64,000 nt of DNA. It comes from Pachysolen tannophilus NRRL Y-2460 (taxonomy: Eukaryota; Ascomycota; Pichiomycetes; Alaninales; Pachysolenaceae). Each line of letters opens with the position of its first letter. The stretch's first letter is position 1. The notes beneath the pieces were generated by a model, which worked only from the letters and a program-made list of their open reading frames with translations, was not told the origin of the DNA and did no database searches. A program made the translations under genes and the position numbers. Where the stretch lies: contig KV454016.1 of assembly GCA_001661245.1 (NCBI GenBank), positions 100,096-164,095 on the forward strand. Reading direction: 5' to 3'. This document shows, piece by piece, positions 29,882-39,335 of the stretch.

Positions 29882-30532
29882 CACTCTACCGTCACTTGGA
29901 TATCGAAAAAAACAATGGAATCAACTACAACCCAGTCTTCTAATTCATCTATATTATGAACAATCATTAATACCATCTTTTAGAAATTTTTCACCTTAAA
30001 AGAAAAGAAAAAAAAAAAAAAATTTTTTTCCGGAAAAATGAAAAAATAACCAAATTAAGAAATTTTGCTTGAAATTTTTAAAATTGCCTAATATGGAAGT
30101 CATTTGTTTTTTTTAGGGGTATTATTGATTTAGAAGCAAGAGATGGTAGAGATGGTAGAGATTAGATGATGAGTTTTCTTGGTTTTCAGCAACTCTTTTG
30201 GTTCAGCTAAAATGTTGGTTAAATCTATATGTTTTGGGAACCTTTATTTTCAGTTTAGTGTGGTTAGGTGAAGTAGAAATTACTTTAAAATTAGTATAAA
30301 TGAATTAAATAGATTGAAAATATTTACCATATATTTTTATAAGATTTTTATATATACTATTAAACCCTTTATTCCTCTTTATTCCCAATAACAAAAAAAG
30401 TGAAAAAGTGAAAAAAAAAAACTGAAATGAAATAAAATGAAATGAAAACCTTTAAATTACAGAAAAAATGCTAAAACTTAATACATTGGAAAAAAAATGA
30501 AATAAATGACGAAAAAAAAATGAAAAATGATT
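29882..30532. other. Intergenic region upstream of UTP15
   Basis: UTP15 promoter plus the 3' region of the split unknown gene. It includes the RRPE-like site, a poly-A/poly-T junction near 30008-30027 and GAGATGGTA repeats near 30142-30160. No gene is seen. Confidence 0.55.
29984..29993 (-). promoter_or_regulatory. RRPE-like element before UTP15
   Basis: On the UTP15 strand the sequence is TGAAAAATTT, the core of the ribosomal RNA processing element that marks ribosome-biogenesis promoters. It is about 105 bases before the UTP15 ATG. No perfect PAC box is next to it. Confidence 0.5.
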
Positions 30533-31249
30533 TTAGTTTATTAAACCGGAAGAATTATTAATTGAAGAAGATACGTCACTATCTGGTTCACTTGCAGTAG
30601 TTGATTTTGATGCTGAATTATTGCTGTTAGCATTTGCTGACAGACTTAATTTCATTTCGAATGATTTTAATCTTAATCTCTTGGATATGGACTTTCTGTT
30701 TTTCGTTTTTTCACCCAATATATCTTCTAATTCTCCACTATCGCTATTACAACCCTCGTTATAAGTTGTATCTTTTAAATTACGTTGACGATTATCTGAG
30801 ATTTCGCTGCTGGTGTCACTGATACTTCCATGATCGCTGGAGTTATTGCTGCTGTCACTTCTGCTACAACTGCAACTAGTACAATCATTTATATCTGTAC
30901 AGTTTCTATTAAATTTTGAACTTAATAATTCAACTTTATCAAATGAAGATTTAAAACTTTTGGAAACAAATTTTAAATTAACGTTAAATTTCAGAGTATT
31001 TAAATAATTGATAAATAAATAATCCAATATTGATTCTTCAGAAATGTTAGCCAAGACATGGGATTGATAACGTAATGCTTTAAAATCTTTAAGTTTTGGT
31101 TGTGAATCAATGATTTTTTTATAAAGTCTTTTAGAAATTGAATTTCTATCCAAGAGACTTGAATTTGTAACTGTATATGTTGATTTGGAATTTTTAGGAT
31201 TAATTTTATTATTTTTATAAAATGATAATATACTATTTTGTGAATTCAT
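30533..31249 (-). pseudogene. Downstream part of a split gene of unknown function
   Basis: This 238-codon frame starts with an ATG whose bases overlap the stop codon of the frame before it (ATGA). I do not recognise the protein. The first ~110 residues look globular (basic and hydrophobic); the rest is rich in Ser, Asn and Asp with a short Cys cluster (C-T-S-C-S-C). In a yeast nucleus a 4-base overlap of two frames on one strand is unusual. Because an A9 run lies just upstream, I think this is the second half of one gene of about 379 residues (see the finding). It may instead be a true frameshifted pseudogene. Confidence 0.5.
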
Positions 31250-31665
31250 ATTAATTTTTTTTTATATTTTGAATTTTCTTTCACATCATCTTCAGAATTA
31301 ATATCTTCTCCAGAATTATGATTTTGTAAAAAAATATCAAATTTTGTTTTTGAATTTAAATATTTTTTCTTTTTTTTAATATAATCTTCTAATTCTAATT
31401 TCCCTCTTTCTGAAAACATAGCATATAAACATGCTGCATAAACATTCATACAAGCTCTATAATAAAAATGCCTATCATTATCAGGCATTCCACTATTCAA
31501 AATCTCTGTTGAATAAGAATATAATATCCTTGAAAAATATTCAATTGTGACTTTATTGAAATATTTTGACAATGGTTGTATTATACTAATATCATAATTG
31601 ACTGGATTATTAAAATCAAATTCATAATTTTTATTACTGAAATCAAGTTGTGTATTCAACATCAT
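31246..31665 (-). pseudogene. Upstream part of the same split gene
   Basis: This 139-codon frame begins with two consecutive ATGs (31665 and 31662). Its product has a helical, hydrophobic region (F-S-R-I-L-Y-S-Y; C-M-N-V-Y-A-A-C-L-Y-A-M-F) and a Lys-rich stretch, ending right after an A9 run. It has no family I can name. One extra A in the run would fuse it in frame to the next coding segment. The labels pseudogene here and for the other half express a broken frame, not proof of loss. Confidence 0.5.
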
Positions 31666-33399
31666 CCTATTTTATTTGAATTGTAATTTTATAGTTTATA
31701 GTACCTGGTGAATGGACTTTTTTCTTTAATTTTCCTCTTTATTTATTTTTGTAGATTTGATAGGTTATATAGAACTGGTGATTTTGGTTATTTGACTTTG
31801 ACCAAAAAAAAAAAAAAAAAAAAAAATGCTAATTGAAAATAAGAAGATTATGCAGCCTAAAATTCAAAGAAGGCGTTCCCTCTATGTTTATATACAGACG
31901 CAGTGAAAATTCAAAAATAAAAATTAAAAAAAAAAGAAAAAGAAAAAGAAAAATGGAAATGCTGAATATTGACTTTTTTACGGTCATGTGCTAATCCAGT
32001 CTTAACATCCTCAAGAACAATCACCAATTCCCCCTATGAAAAGATACAGATATGTAAAACAAAACCCAAAAAAAAAAAGAAATTTACAGTTTATTCAAGA
32101 GAATCTTCTCTTGCAGATCGCTTAATTTTATGCACCAACTTCCAAATATAGTACCGAACTTCTATTTACAGTACTGTAATTGCTTCCAAAAGAGGAAAAC
32201 TTTGGTTTAAAGTTTATCAGCAACAGAAATTTTTTTAGAAAAAAAGAAAGGATAAAATTTCTTTTCGGGCTGTTTATTATTAAAACGACGATCCTTAAAA
32301 TATACTTTTTTTTTAGATGACTTTTCAAGTGGTGCATACATACTCTAGTGGTGTTATCACAAAAACATTGAACATGATCTAAGCAGATGTTTGGCCTTAA
32401 GTGTCCCGTTAGCAATTTTCATGGACTTGGCCGCTAGAGATGGGTCCTAATTAAGATCTAGATTAATTGATACCTATAACATTTATTATACATACTACTT
32501 ACTAAAAGTAAATTGAACGGTACATCGGATAATAATCACTGTATAAAGAAAAGGGAAAAGGAAAAATAGTATTAAAAAAAGAAAAAAAAAATTTTTTTTT
32601 CTTTGATGTATATTGAACCGTTTTAAAAATTACTTATCGCTTACTCTTCAAATCTGAGAGATGAGGCGCACAGGGATTAACTGAATGTACCCCTCCTTGT
32701 AGTGAGATAAAATCGAATCTCTTTACTTAAGGTGAACTGCGAAACTTAAAAAAATCTGCAATTGTTAGCGAATAGCGAATTTTTTCTTTTTCTTTTTTTT
32801 TTTTTTTTTTTTTTTTATTTTTATTTTTTTATTCTTCAACCTTTTAACTTTATACCAAGAAATCAATTTGCATATACATGAATAATCTCTATTGTTTTTT
32901 TTTCAGTTCCAAAAAGAACCCCGCATTGTTAAAATCAAATTTTCATGTTAAAAACATTCAAGAGATAAGAGGATAACCAATGATCATTCTCGTTAATCTT
33001 CAATTTCTTCATGTGAAAAAAAAAAAAAAAAAAAAAAACAAAAAGAAAAAAGAAAAGAAAAGAAAAATAAAATAAAAGTTGTCACGGTCATCGTCATCAT
33101 AGTCGTCATCTTCATCGTCATCATCATCCGATAAAGAAAAAAGTTGAAAATGTAATTTTTTGGTTGGTTCGTACAGCAATTAAAATACCCGTCTTGTTGA
33201 CACGTGTCGTGTGTTTTTTTGTAAAAAATTTTATTTTTAGAGTTTTGGCAGATAGTACCGTGAAATAGTATGCCAAAATATCAAGTTTAATACCCTGTTT
33301 TATTTTTAACAATGGCCAGTTTTATGGGTTCAATTACAATCAATTAGTATTATTCATTTATAGGTATAGAATAGAGGTTTAAAAAAAAATTAAAGAAAA
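31666..33399. other. Long intergenic region upstream of AIP1
   Basis: About 1.7 kb without a convincing gene. It holds an A23 tract at 31804-31826, several poly-A/poly-T tracts, a moderately GC-richer part around 32640-32760, a TCATCG-type repeat at 33088-33128 and a CACGTG at about 33202. Short open frames have poor starts and no recognisable product. A non-coding RNA cannot be excluded, but no snoRNA or tRNA signature is clear. Confidence 0.5.
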
Positions 33400-35351
33400 A
33401 TGTCAATTTCTAATAGTAAGTGTTTTGTTTTTTGAGGGGAATTTATGAGATTGAGTTTTAATTGATTTAATTTGAGTAAATAATAGTTTGCTAACATGTG
33501 TACTATTTTTTTAATTTATTTTTTTTGGCTATAGGTTCAATTTGGGCTCCATTACCGTCAACTACAAGAGCATTTCCGACTCATTTATCGTACGATTTGA
33601 AATCGGATAGGATAGCTTATGCTTCTGGGAAGTCAGTGTTTGTACGCTCGGTTTCGGATCCTAGTAAATCGATTCAATTCATTCAGCATAATGCGCCTGC
33701 ATCAGTTCTGAGATTTGCACCATCTGGTTTTTATATAGCAAGTGGCGATGAAAATGGTAACGTTAAAATTTGGGATTGTGTTGGTGAGGATCTTATTCTT
33801 AAAGGTGAGTACCCGATAATAAGCGGTAAGATAAATGATATTGCTTGGGATGTGGAAAGTAAAAGAATCATTGCTGTTGGTGATGGTAAAGAAAGATTTG
33901 GACATTGTTTTACATATGATTCTGGGAATTCTGTTGGAGAAATCTTGGGTCATAGTTCTCAAATTAATGCTGTTGCCATTAAACCCAATAGGCCATATAG
34001 AGCAGCAACTGTTTCCGATGATGGTGGTTTAGTTTTCTTGGCTGGACCTCCTTTTAAATTCCAAGCTTCTGTTAGAGGTCATCATAATAATTTTGTACGT
34101 GATGTTAAATATTCACCAGATGGTAAATATATTGTAAGTGTTGGTTTTGATAGGAAAATAGTTGTTTATGATGGTAAAAATGGTGAATTTTTAAAAGAAA
34201 TTGAAAATGATCATCAAGGTGGTTTATTTGGTGTTGATTTTATAATTGGTCAAGATAATAAATTTGTTACATGTTCTGCTGATTGTTCAGTAAAATTATG
34301 GGATATTGAATCTGATAAATTAATTAAATCTTGGAATTTAGAAAATAAATTAGAAAATCAACAAGTTGGTCTTGTATCTACCAAGGATTATATAATTTCT
34401 TTATCACTAAATGGTAATTTAAATTATTTTAAAATTGATTCGGATGATACAAAACCTTCAAAAATTGTTAAAGGTCATCAAAAATCTATTACTGCTTTAG
34501 CTACTACAGAAAATGGAGAATATATCTATACAGGTAGTTATGATGGAAGGTTTTGTAAATGGTCTCTTGACACTGGATTAGCACAAGATATCGAACCAGG
34601 TGAATCCACTCTAATACATAGTAATTTAATTGTTGGAATCAATAATTTAAAAAGGGGAAATGAATTAATCAGTGTTGCTTGGGATGATACAATTAAGAAA
34701 ATAACCAATTCTAAATTTAATGGTTCTTTAAACATTGGTGAACAACCAAGACAAGTTGCTTCTTTTACAGATAAATCAGTTGTTATTACTGAGACAAAAT
34801 TAATTTTGTATGACAATAATGGTAGTTTAGAGAAATTAAAAGAAATTGAATTGAAATTTCCAACTACTCCAGCATTAGATATTTGTTCCAAATATATTGT
34901 TATTACTAATGCTTCTAATAATCAACCAATAATTTATGATTTTGAATTAAATCAAATTGAATCAATTAATTTACCAACTATTGTTTCTAAACCAAATATT
35001 GCCAAAATTTCTCCAAATGAAAAATTTCTTGCAGTTGGTGATATTTTTGGTAAAATTTTTTTATTTAATTTAGAAACACAAAAGATTCAAACTTCTAGAT
35101 GGTCATTTCATACATCTAAAATCAATAGTATTGCTTGGAATGAAGATAATGATCATGTTGTTAGTGGCTCTTCAGATACAAACATTATTGTGTACAGTGT
35201 TACTTCACCTGGAAGAACAATCAAGAGTTTAAATGCCCACAAGGAAGGTGTTAACGCTGTTAGCTGGATCTACAGAAATGGTGATGATAAACAACAAATT
35301 ATCAGTGGTGGAAGTGATAGTACTATTAAGCTCTGGGATATTAATTTCTAA
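33400..35351 (+). CDS. AIP1: Aip1, actin-interacting WD40 protein (two exons)
   Basis: Aip1 works with cofilin to disassemble actin filaments at cortical patches. It is built as two WD40 propellers; the repeats span nearly the whole 610 residues (for example F-A-P-S-G-F-Y-I-A-S-G-D, S-V-K-L-W-D, S-T-I-K-L-W-D-I at the C-terminus). The conserved N-terminus is encoded in two parts. Exon 1 is 33400-33415 (ATG then S-I-S-N), the intron is 33416-33534 and exon 2 is 33535-35351. The join gives M-S-I-S-N-S-S-I-W-A-P. It ends 20 bases from the UTP11 stop. Confidence 0.92.
33416..33534 (+). other. AIP1: Intron of AIP1
   Basis: A 119-base intron with 5' site GTAAGT, a GCTAAC branch-like motif near 33490 and 3' site TATAG. 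It interrupts a Ser codon (phase 1: A/GT). The continuous frame upstream of exon 2 runs into intron sequence and has no proper ATG. Confidence 0.85.
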
Positions 35352-35371
35352 ATACATATATATTTTTTTGA

Positions 35372-36151
35372 TTATTTTTTTCTTTCGTTTTTCCATTTAA
35401 AAGAAACTTTACCATTTTTATCAACTGATTTTTTTTTTGAACCCTTTTTCATCAACTCTCTTTGTTGATCCATTTTTTGTTGTAAATTTTTTAATTTCAG
35501 TTCTCTTTCTAATCTCAGTTTTAACAATTTAAATTTTTTCAATTTTTTTTCATCAAATAAATTTTTATTATAATCTCCAAATTTTTCTTTATAATCTGAT
35601 ATTTTATTCATATCTTTTTTTTCAAAAGAATTTTGATTATTTTCTCCTACTAATTGTTCCAATTTTAATCTATTTTCTCTTTTATTCAATAATCTTTCAT
35701 CAGTACCAAAATACTCCAGTGGATCAAACTTTAACTTCTCCTCATTCGATCCAACAAATACAACATGTTTCCCTTTACTATGGAAATTCAAATTTTTAGA
35801 TAATTTCTCAATAGCTTTTAACTCTTTTGTCCGTATCACATTTATATAATTTGAATCTTGTGTCTTTAATAATGAAACCTCATCATTCCCAAGACTCTCG
35901 TTACCTCTCTCCGCAACAACTATACCTTTCCCATCACTCCTATTACTAACCATCGAATGATAATACTCATCCTCATTCTTATTAGCAGCTTTAACTTTTA
36001 AAACTTTAAGCGCCGCTTGTTTCTTATGATAATCATCTGCTCGTAACTTATAATCTTTCTTCTTCTCCAAAAGTCCCCACCGTTTCCTCTCCTGAGGCTG
36101 AGATCTCTCTCGATGCTGTTTCTTCTGAACATTATGAACTAACCGAACCAT
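35372..36151 (-). CDS. UTP11: Utp11, small-subunit processome protein
   Basis: A 259-residue, very basic nucleolar protein required for 18S rRNA maturation. The N-terminus (V-H-N-V-Q-K-K-Q-H-R-E-R-S-Q) and the E-Y-Y-H-S-M segment near residue 62 are diagnostic. F-V-G-S-N-E-E near 132 and a Lys-rich coiled C-terminus complete it. Length equals the S. cerevisiae protein. The ATG at 36151 fits the family. An RRPE-like AAAATTTTCA occurs at 36239-36249, about 90 bases upstream. Confidence 0.93.
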   Translation of the reverse strand: MVRLVHNVQKKQHRERSQPQERKRWGLLEKKKDYKLRADDYHKKQAALKVLKVKAANKNEDEYYHSMVSNRSDGKGIVVAERGNESLGNDEVSLLKTQDSNYINVIRTKELKAIEKLSKNLNFHSKGKHVVFVGSNEEKLKFDPLEYFGTDERLLNKRENRLKLEQLVGENNQNSFEKKDMNKISDYKEKFGDYNKNLFDEKKLKKFKLLKLRLERELKLKNLQQKMDQQRELMKKGSKKKSVDKNGKVSFKWKNERKK

Positions 36152-36238
36152 CTTCCCTACTCAAAAACTCAAATACTCAAACACTCTATTTTCTTCTCTT
36201 GTTCTTTTACTTGTTCTTGTTCTTCTTTTACTTGCTTT

Positions 36239-36249
36239 AAAAATTTTCA
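36239..36249 (-). promoter_or_regulatory. Degenerate RRPE-like element before UTP11
   Basis: On the UTP11 strand it reads TGAAAATTTTT, one A short of the RRPE core. It lies in the 267-base divergent promoter shared with the TRE1-like gene. Weak by itself, but it suits the gene class. Confidence 0.35.
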
Positions 36250-36418
36250 ACACCTCAATTTTTTTTTTGGTATTCTGGAAACGACTTTTTTTTAAATGAT
36301 GATTTTAAAAATGGGCAGAGCTTTGAGAATACGAGTTACCAAGTTTTATATAAGTTTAATTAATTAATCCAATATATATATATTTATATATATATTTGAG
36401 TTGAAGGATTTTTAGAGG

Positions 36419-39085
36419 ATGCCGGAAGGAGTTGATTATAGTCGGATTCCACTGGGGCCTCCTGAGTATAGTGATTTAGAGCAGGATGGGGGTTTGTTGT
36501 TTGAAGAATTTGAGATTGAGGAACCGCCGATGGAACAAGGTGATTTTCAATCTGGATCAGGTTCAGGATCAGGTTCTGGTTCTCATTCTGGCTCAGGGTT
36601 TGATAATTTACCGGCGGTTAATTCCGCGGTTAATCTGGCGGTTAATCCGTTAAGAACTATTACAACCAGTAATTTTTTATCTCGACTGGAGGAGTCTTCT
36701 AGGAGGATAGCGAGGAAATTTAATTCAAATATATATACACCTGTAACAAAGATACTTGATCCATTTTATGAGATGTATAAGAATTTTTCATTATACTTTG
36801 ATAGTTATTTGTCCAAAATTGGGAACCCACTTATTTTGAAAAGGTTATTATATGTTTTAATTGTTGCTTCTGTGGTGTATATAATTACAGCATCTGGGTT
36901 ATCACCAAATGGTGGTCAACTGCTTACTGGAGATTTTTATAATCAAACACAGTTGGGTGAATTTATATCTAAAAATATTAATGTCAACTCTATGGAAGAA
37001 ACATTGGAATATTTGTCTTCGATTCCTCATATTTCTGGGACAGCTGGTGATTTAACATTGGCAAGATATTTCCAAGATACTTTACATAAAAATGGAATAT
37101 CTTCAGTTGAATTTTTAGAAATTGATTCATTTATAAATTATCCAAATAAATCAGTTTTACAATTGTTGGATAAAGATGGAGGTGTTGTATATAACGCAAA
37201 ATTATCGGAATTTGTAAATAACAAAGAACTGGATAATGAAAATATTAATAATAATAATAATAATAATAATGATAATAATGATAATGATAATGATGATTTA
37301 ACTAAAAAAATCAATGAAGATACACATATAGAATATAAATCGTTTAATCCTGGTTCAAAACTGGGAGAAATCAAATCTTTTCTTATTTATGGGAATTATG
37401 GTTCAAGAAAAGATTTCCAATATTTGATAGATAATAAAGTTAATTTAAAAGATTCTATAATGATGCTTAAATTTGGTGGTGGTATAGAAACATGTACCAA
37501 GATCTTATTGGCACAAAGTCATTCTGTAGGTGGAATAATTTTCATAAGTGATCCAAATGATCAAATGTTGAATTTTACAATGAATTCAATTCAAAAAGAA
37601 AGTGTTGGAATGTCATTGACTTCACCAGGTGATTTATTGACTCCAGGATGGGCTTCGTTACAAAATATACATAGAACATCATGGGATGAATCTCCATCAA
37701 CTCCAAAAATCCCAACTTTACCGATTTCTTGGCAAGATGCTATTCCTTTTATTGAAAGTTTGAAAGGGAAAGGTATTAAAACTAATAATTGGGATTTAAA
37801 AATTGATGATAAAAATTATGAGATTTGGACTGGCTCTGGAAACTCAAATAATAATAATATTGAAGAAAAAATTTTTTTACAAAATTTACCATTATCAAAA
37901 GAGAAAAAACCAATTTGGAATGTTATTGGTAGAATAACTGGTAGAGAACAATATCAAAGAGGAATAATTATTGGTGCACAAAGAGATTCTTCATGTTTTG
38001 GTGCAACTACAAATACTGGAACTACAATTCTTATTGAATTGATTAAATTATTCACCAAATTACAAACTAAATTTAATTGGGCACCTTTAAGATCAATATA
38101 TTTTGTTTCATTTGATGGAACTGATTATAACTTGGCTGGATCCACTGAATGGGTTGAGGCACGTACTAGAGAATTAAGAAAAGAAGGTTATACATATATT
38201 GATTTAAGTAATGCTATAACTGGTGATATATTGGAAATAAATTCTCATCCAATATTGAAAAAAATTATAATGTCAGCATTAGAAGAAACAAATGATCCAA
38301 TATCAAATAATACATTAATAAAAGAACAATTTGAAAAAAATAATTTAAAGATAAATACTTTTAAAAATTATGCAAATAAAAATTATCTTTCATTTCAAAC
38401 ATATTTGGGTATACCATCTTTAGAAATTAAATTTAAAGGTAAATCATTTTCAAAAAATTCATGTCTTGATACTTTCCAAAATTATAAAATTAGAGAAATT
38501 GATCCTGAAATGTTAAATCATAGAACTTTAGTCGATTTAATAGCAAAAATTATAATTAAACTTACTGAAGAACCATTAATACCATTAGATATTTTAAGTT
38601 ATGTTTCATCATTGGATTATTATTTAAAAGATTTAGTATCATATTCAGAAACAATAAAAGGTTTTGACAAGAGAAAAGAAAAACATTTACAAACAACAGG
38701 TTTTATTGCTTCATTATTAAAATTGAAAAGAATAGGTGAAGAATATCAAGGTTGGATTAAACTGTGGCATGAAATAATTGAAAGTGATGATCATCAAGAA
38801 CCAAGTCTATTAACCGTAAATAGATGGAATTGGAACTTGAAATTATCCAATTTCGAGAAAAACTTATTACTCCAAACTGGTTTACCAAATAGACTGTGGA
38901 ATAAAAACGTTATATTTGGTCCTCAATTATGGAGTCCAGAAGGTAAAGACGCTGAAAAATATGAGTATGGTACTTTCCCAGGTGTAAGAGACCTGTTATA
39001 CAACGAAGATTGGAAAACAGCTCAAGAACAATTGGACCAAGTAACTGAATTGATAGGAATATCCGCTGACTCTTTCATCGGATGA
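36419..39085 (+). CDS. TRE1: Tre1/Tre2-like transferrin-receptor-like membrane protein
   Basis: An 888-residue type II membrane protein. Tre1/Tre2 work with Bsd2 and the ubiquitin ligase Rsp5 to send metal transporters such as Smf1 to the vacuole. A PPEY motif at residues 14-17 is a Rsp5-type WW ligand. One membrane span lies near 140-158, then a PA domain (about 290-430, with an Asn-rich insert near 275-290), an M28-peptidase-like domain and a dimerisation-like C-terminus. The peptidase metal site is degraded: G-A-Q-R-D replaces the usual G-A-H-x-D, as in transferrin receptors, so catalysis is unlikely. Vps70 is the main alternative; the PY motif favours Tre1/2. Confidence 0.82.
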   Translation: MPEGVDYSRIPLGPPEYSDLEQDGGLLFEEFEIEEPPMEQGDFQSGSGSGSGSGSHSGSGFDNLPAVNSAVNLAVNPLRTITTSNFLSRLEESSRRIARKFNSNIYTPVTKILDPFYEMYKNFSLYFDSYLSKIGNPLILKRLLYVLIVASVVYIITASGLSPNGGQLLTGDFYNQTQLGEFISKNINVNSMEETLEYLSSIPHISGTAGDLTLARYFQDTLHKNGISSVEFLEIDSFINYPNKSVLQLLDKDGGVVYNAKLSEFVNNKELDNENINNNNNNNNDNNDNDNDDLTKKINEDTHIEYKSFNPGSKLGEIKSFLIYGNYGSRKDFQYLIDNKVNLKDSIMMLKFGGGIETCTKILLAQSHSVGGIIFISDPNDQMLNFTMNSIQKESVGMSLTSPGDLLTPGWASLQNIHRTSWDESPSTPKIPTLPISWQDAIPFIESLKGKGIKTNNWDLKIDDKNYEIWTGSGNSNNNNIEEKIFLQNLPLSKEKKPIWNVIGRITGREQYQRGIIIGAQRDSSCFGATTNTGTTILIELIKLFTKLQTKFNWAPLRSIYFVSFDGTDYNLAGSTEWVEARTRELRKEGYTYIDLSNAITGDILEINSHPILKKIIMSALEETNDPISNNTLIKEQFEKNNLKINTFKNYANKNYLSFQTYLGIPSLEIKFKGKSFSKNSCLDTFQNYKIREIDPEMLNHRTLVDLIAKIIIKLTEEPLIPLDILSYVSSLDYYLKDLVSYSETIKGFDKRKEKHLQTTGFIASLLKLKRIGEEYQGWIKLWHEIIESDDHQEPSLLTVNRWNWNLKLSNFEKNLLLQTGLPNRLWNKNVIFGPQLWSPEGKDAEKYEYGTFPGVRDLLYNEDWKTAQEQLDQVTELIGISADSFIG

Positions 39086-39335
39086 TTTAAACCCCAATTT
39101 CTAATCAAAGAAGTATTATCGTCGTTTCGTATCTTAAAAGTCGCGTCTTTGATTTATTTTAATTTTTTTTATTTTTCTTTTTAAATATTATTTTTTTATT
39201 CATTTTTTTTTTTGGTGTACTTTTTGATAAATAGAATATTATATATTCGCCTAAATATATATATATATATGTATATATATTGAGTCGAGTTGAATCGATT
39301 CTTGTTGATTGGAAAATAAAGAATTCAGTCCATTG
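39086..39335. other. CDC9 promoter region
   Basis: It contains an ACGCGA (39141-39146 on the minus strand; MCB core ACGCG), a T-rich block and a TATATA stretch (39256-39281) about 55-80 bases before the first CDC9 ATG. The TA stretch may serve as the TATA element. Confidence 0.4.

Noticed and set aside
30533-31665. Reading the two overlapping frames as a bacterial-style operon or transferred segment
   Set aside because: Base composition and codon use match the neighbours; an A-run indel is a simpler explanation.
33088-33128. Asp-rich coding potential (GAT/GAC repeats) on the minus strand
   Set aside because: The open stretch is short, lacks a start and conserved flanks, and is best read as a TCATCG-type simple repeat.
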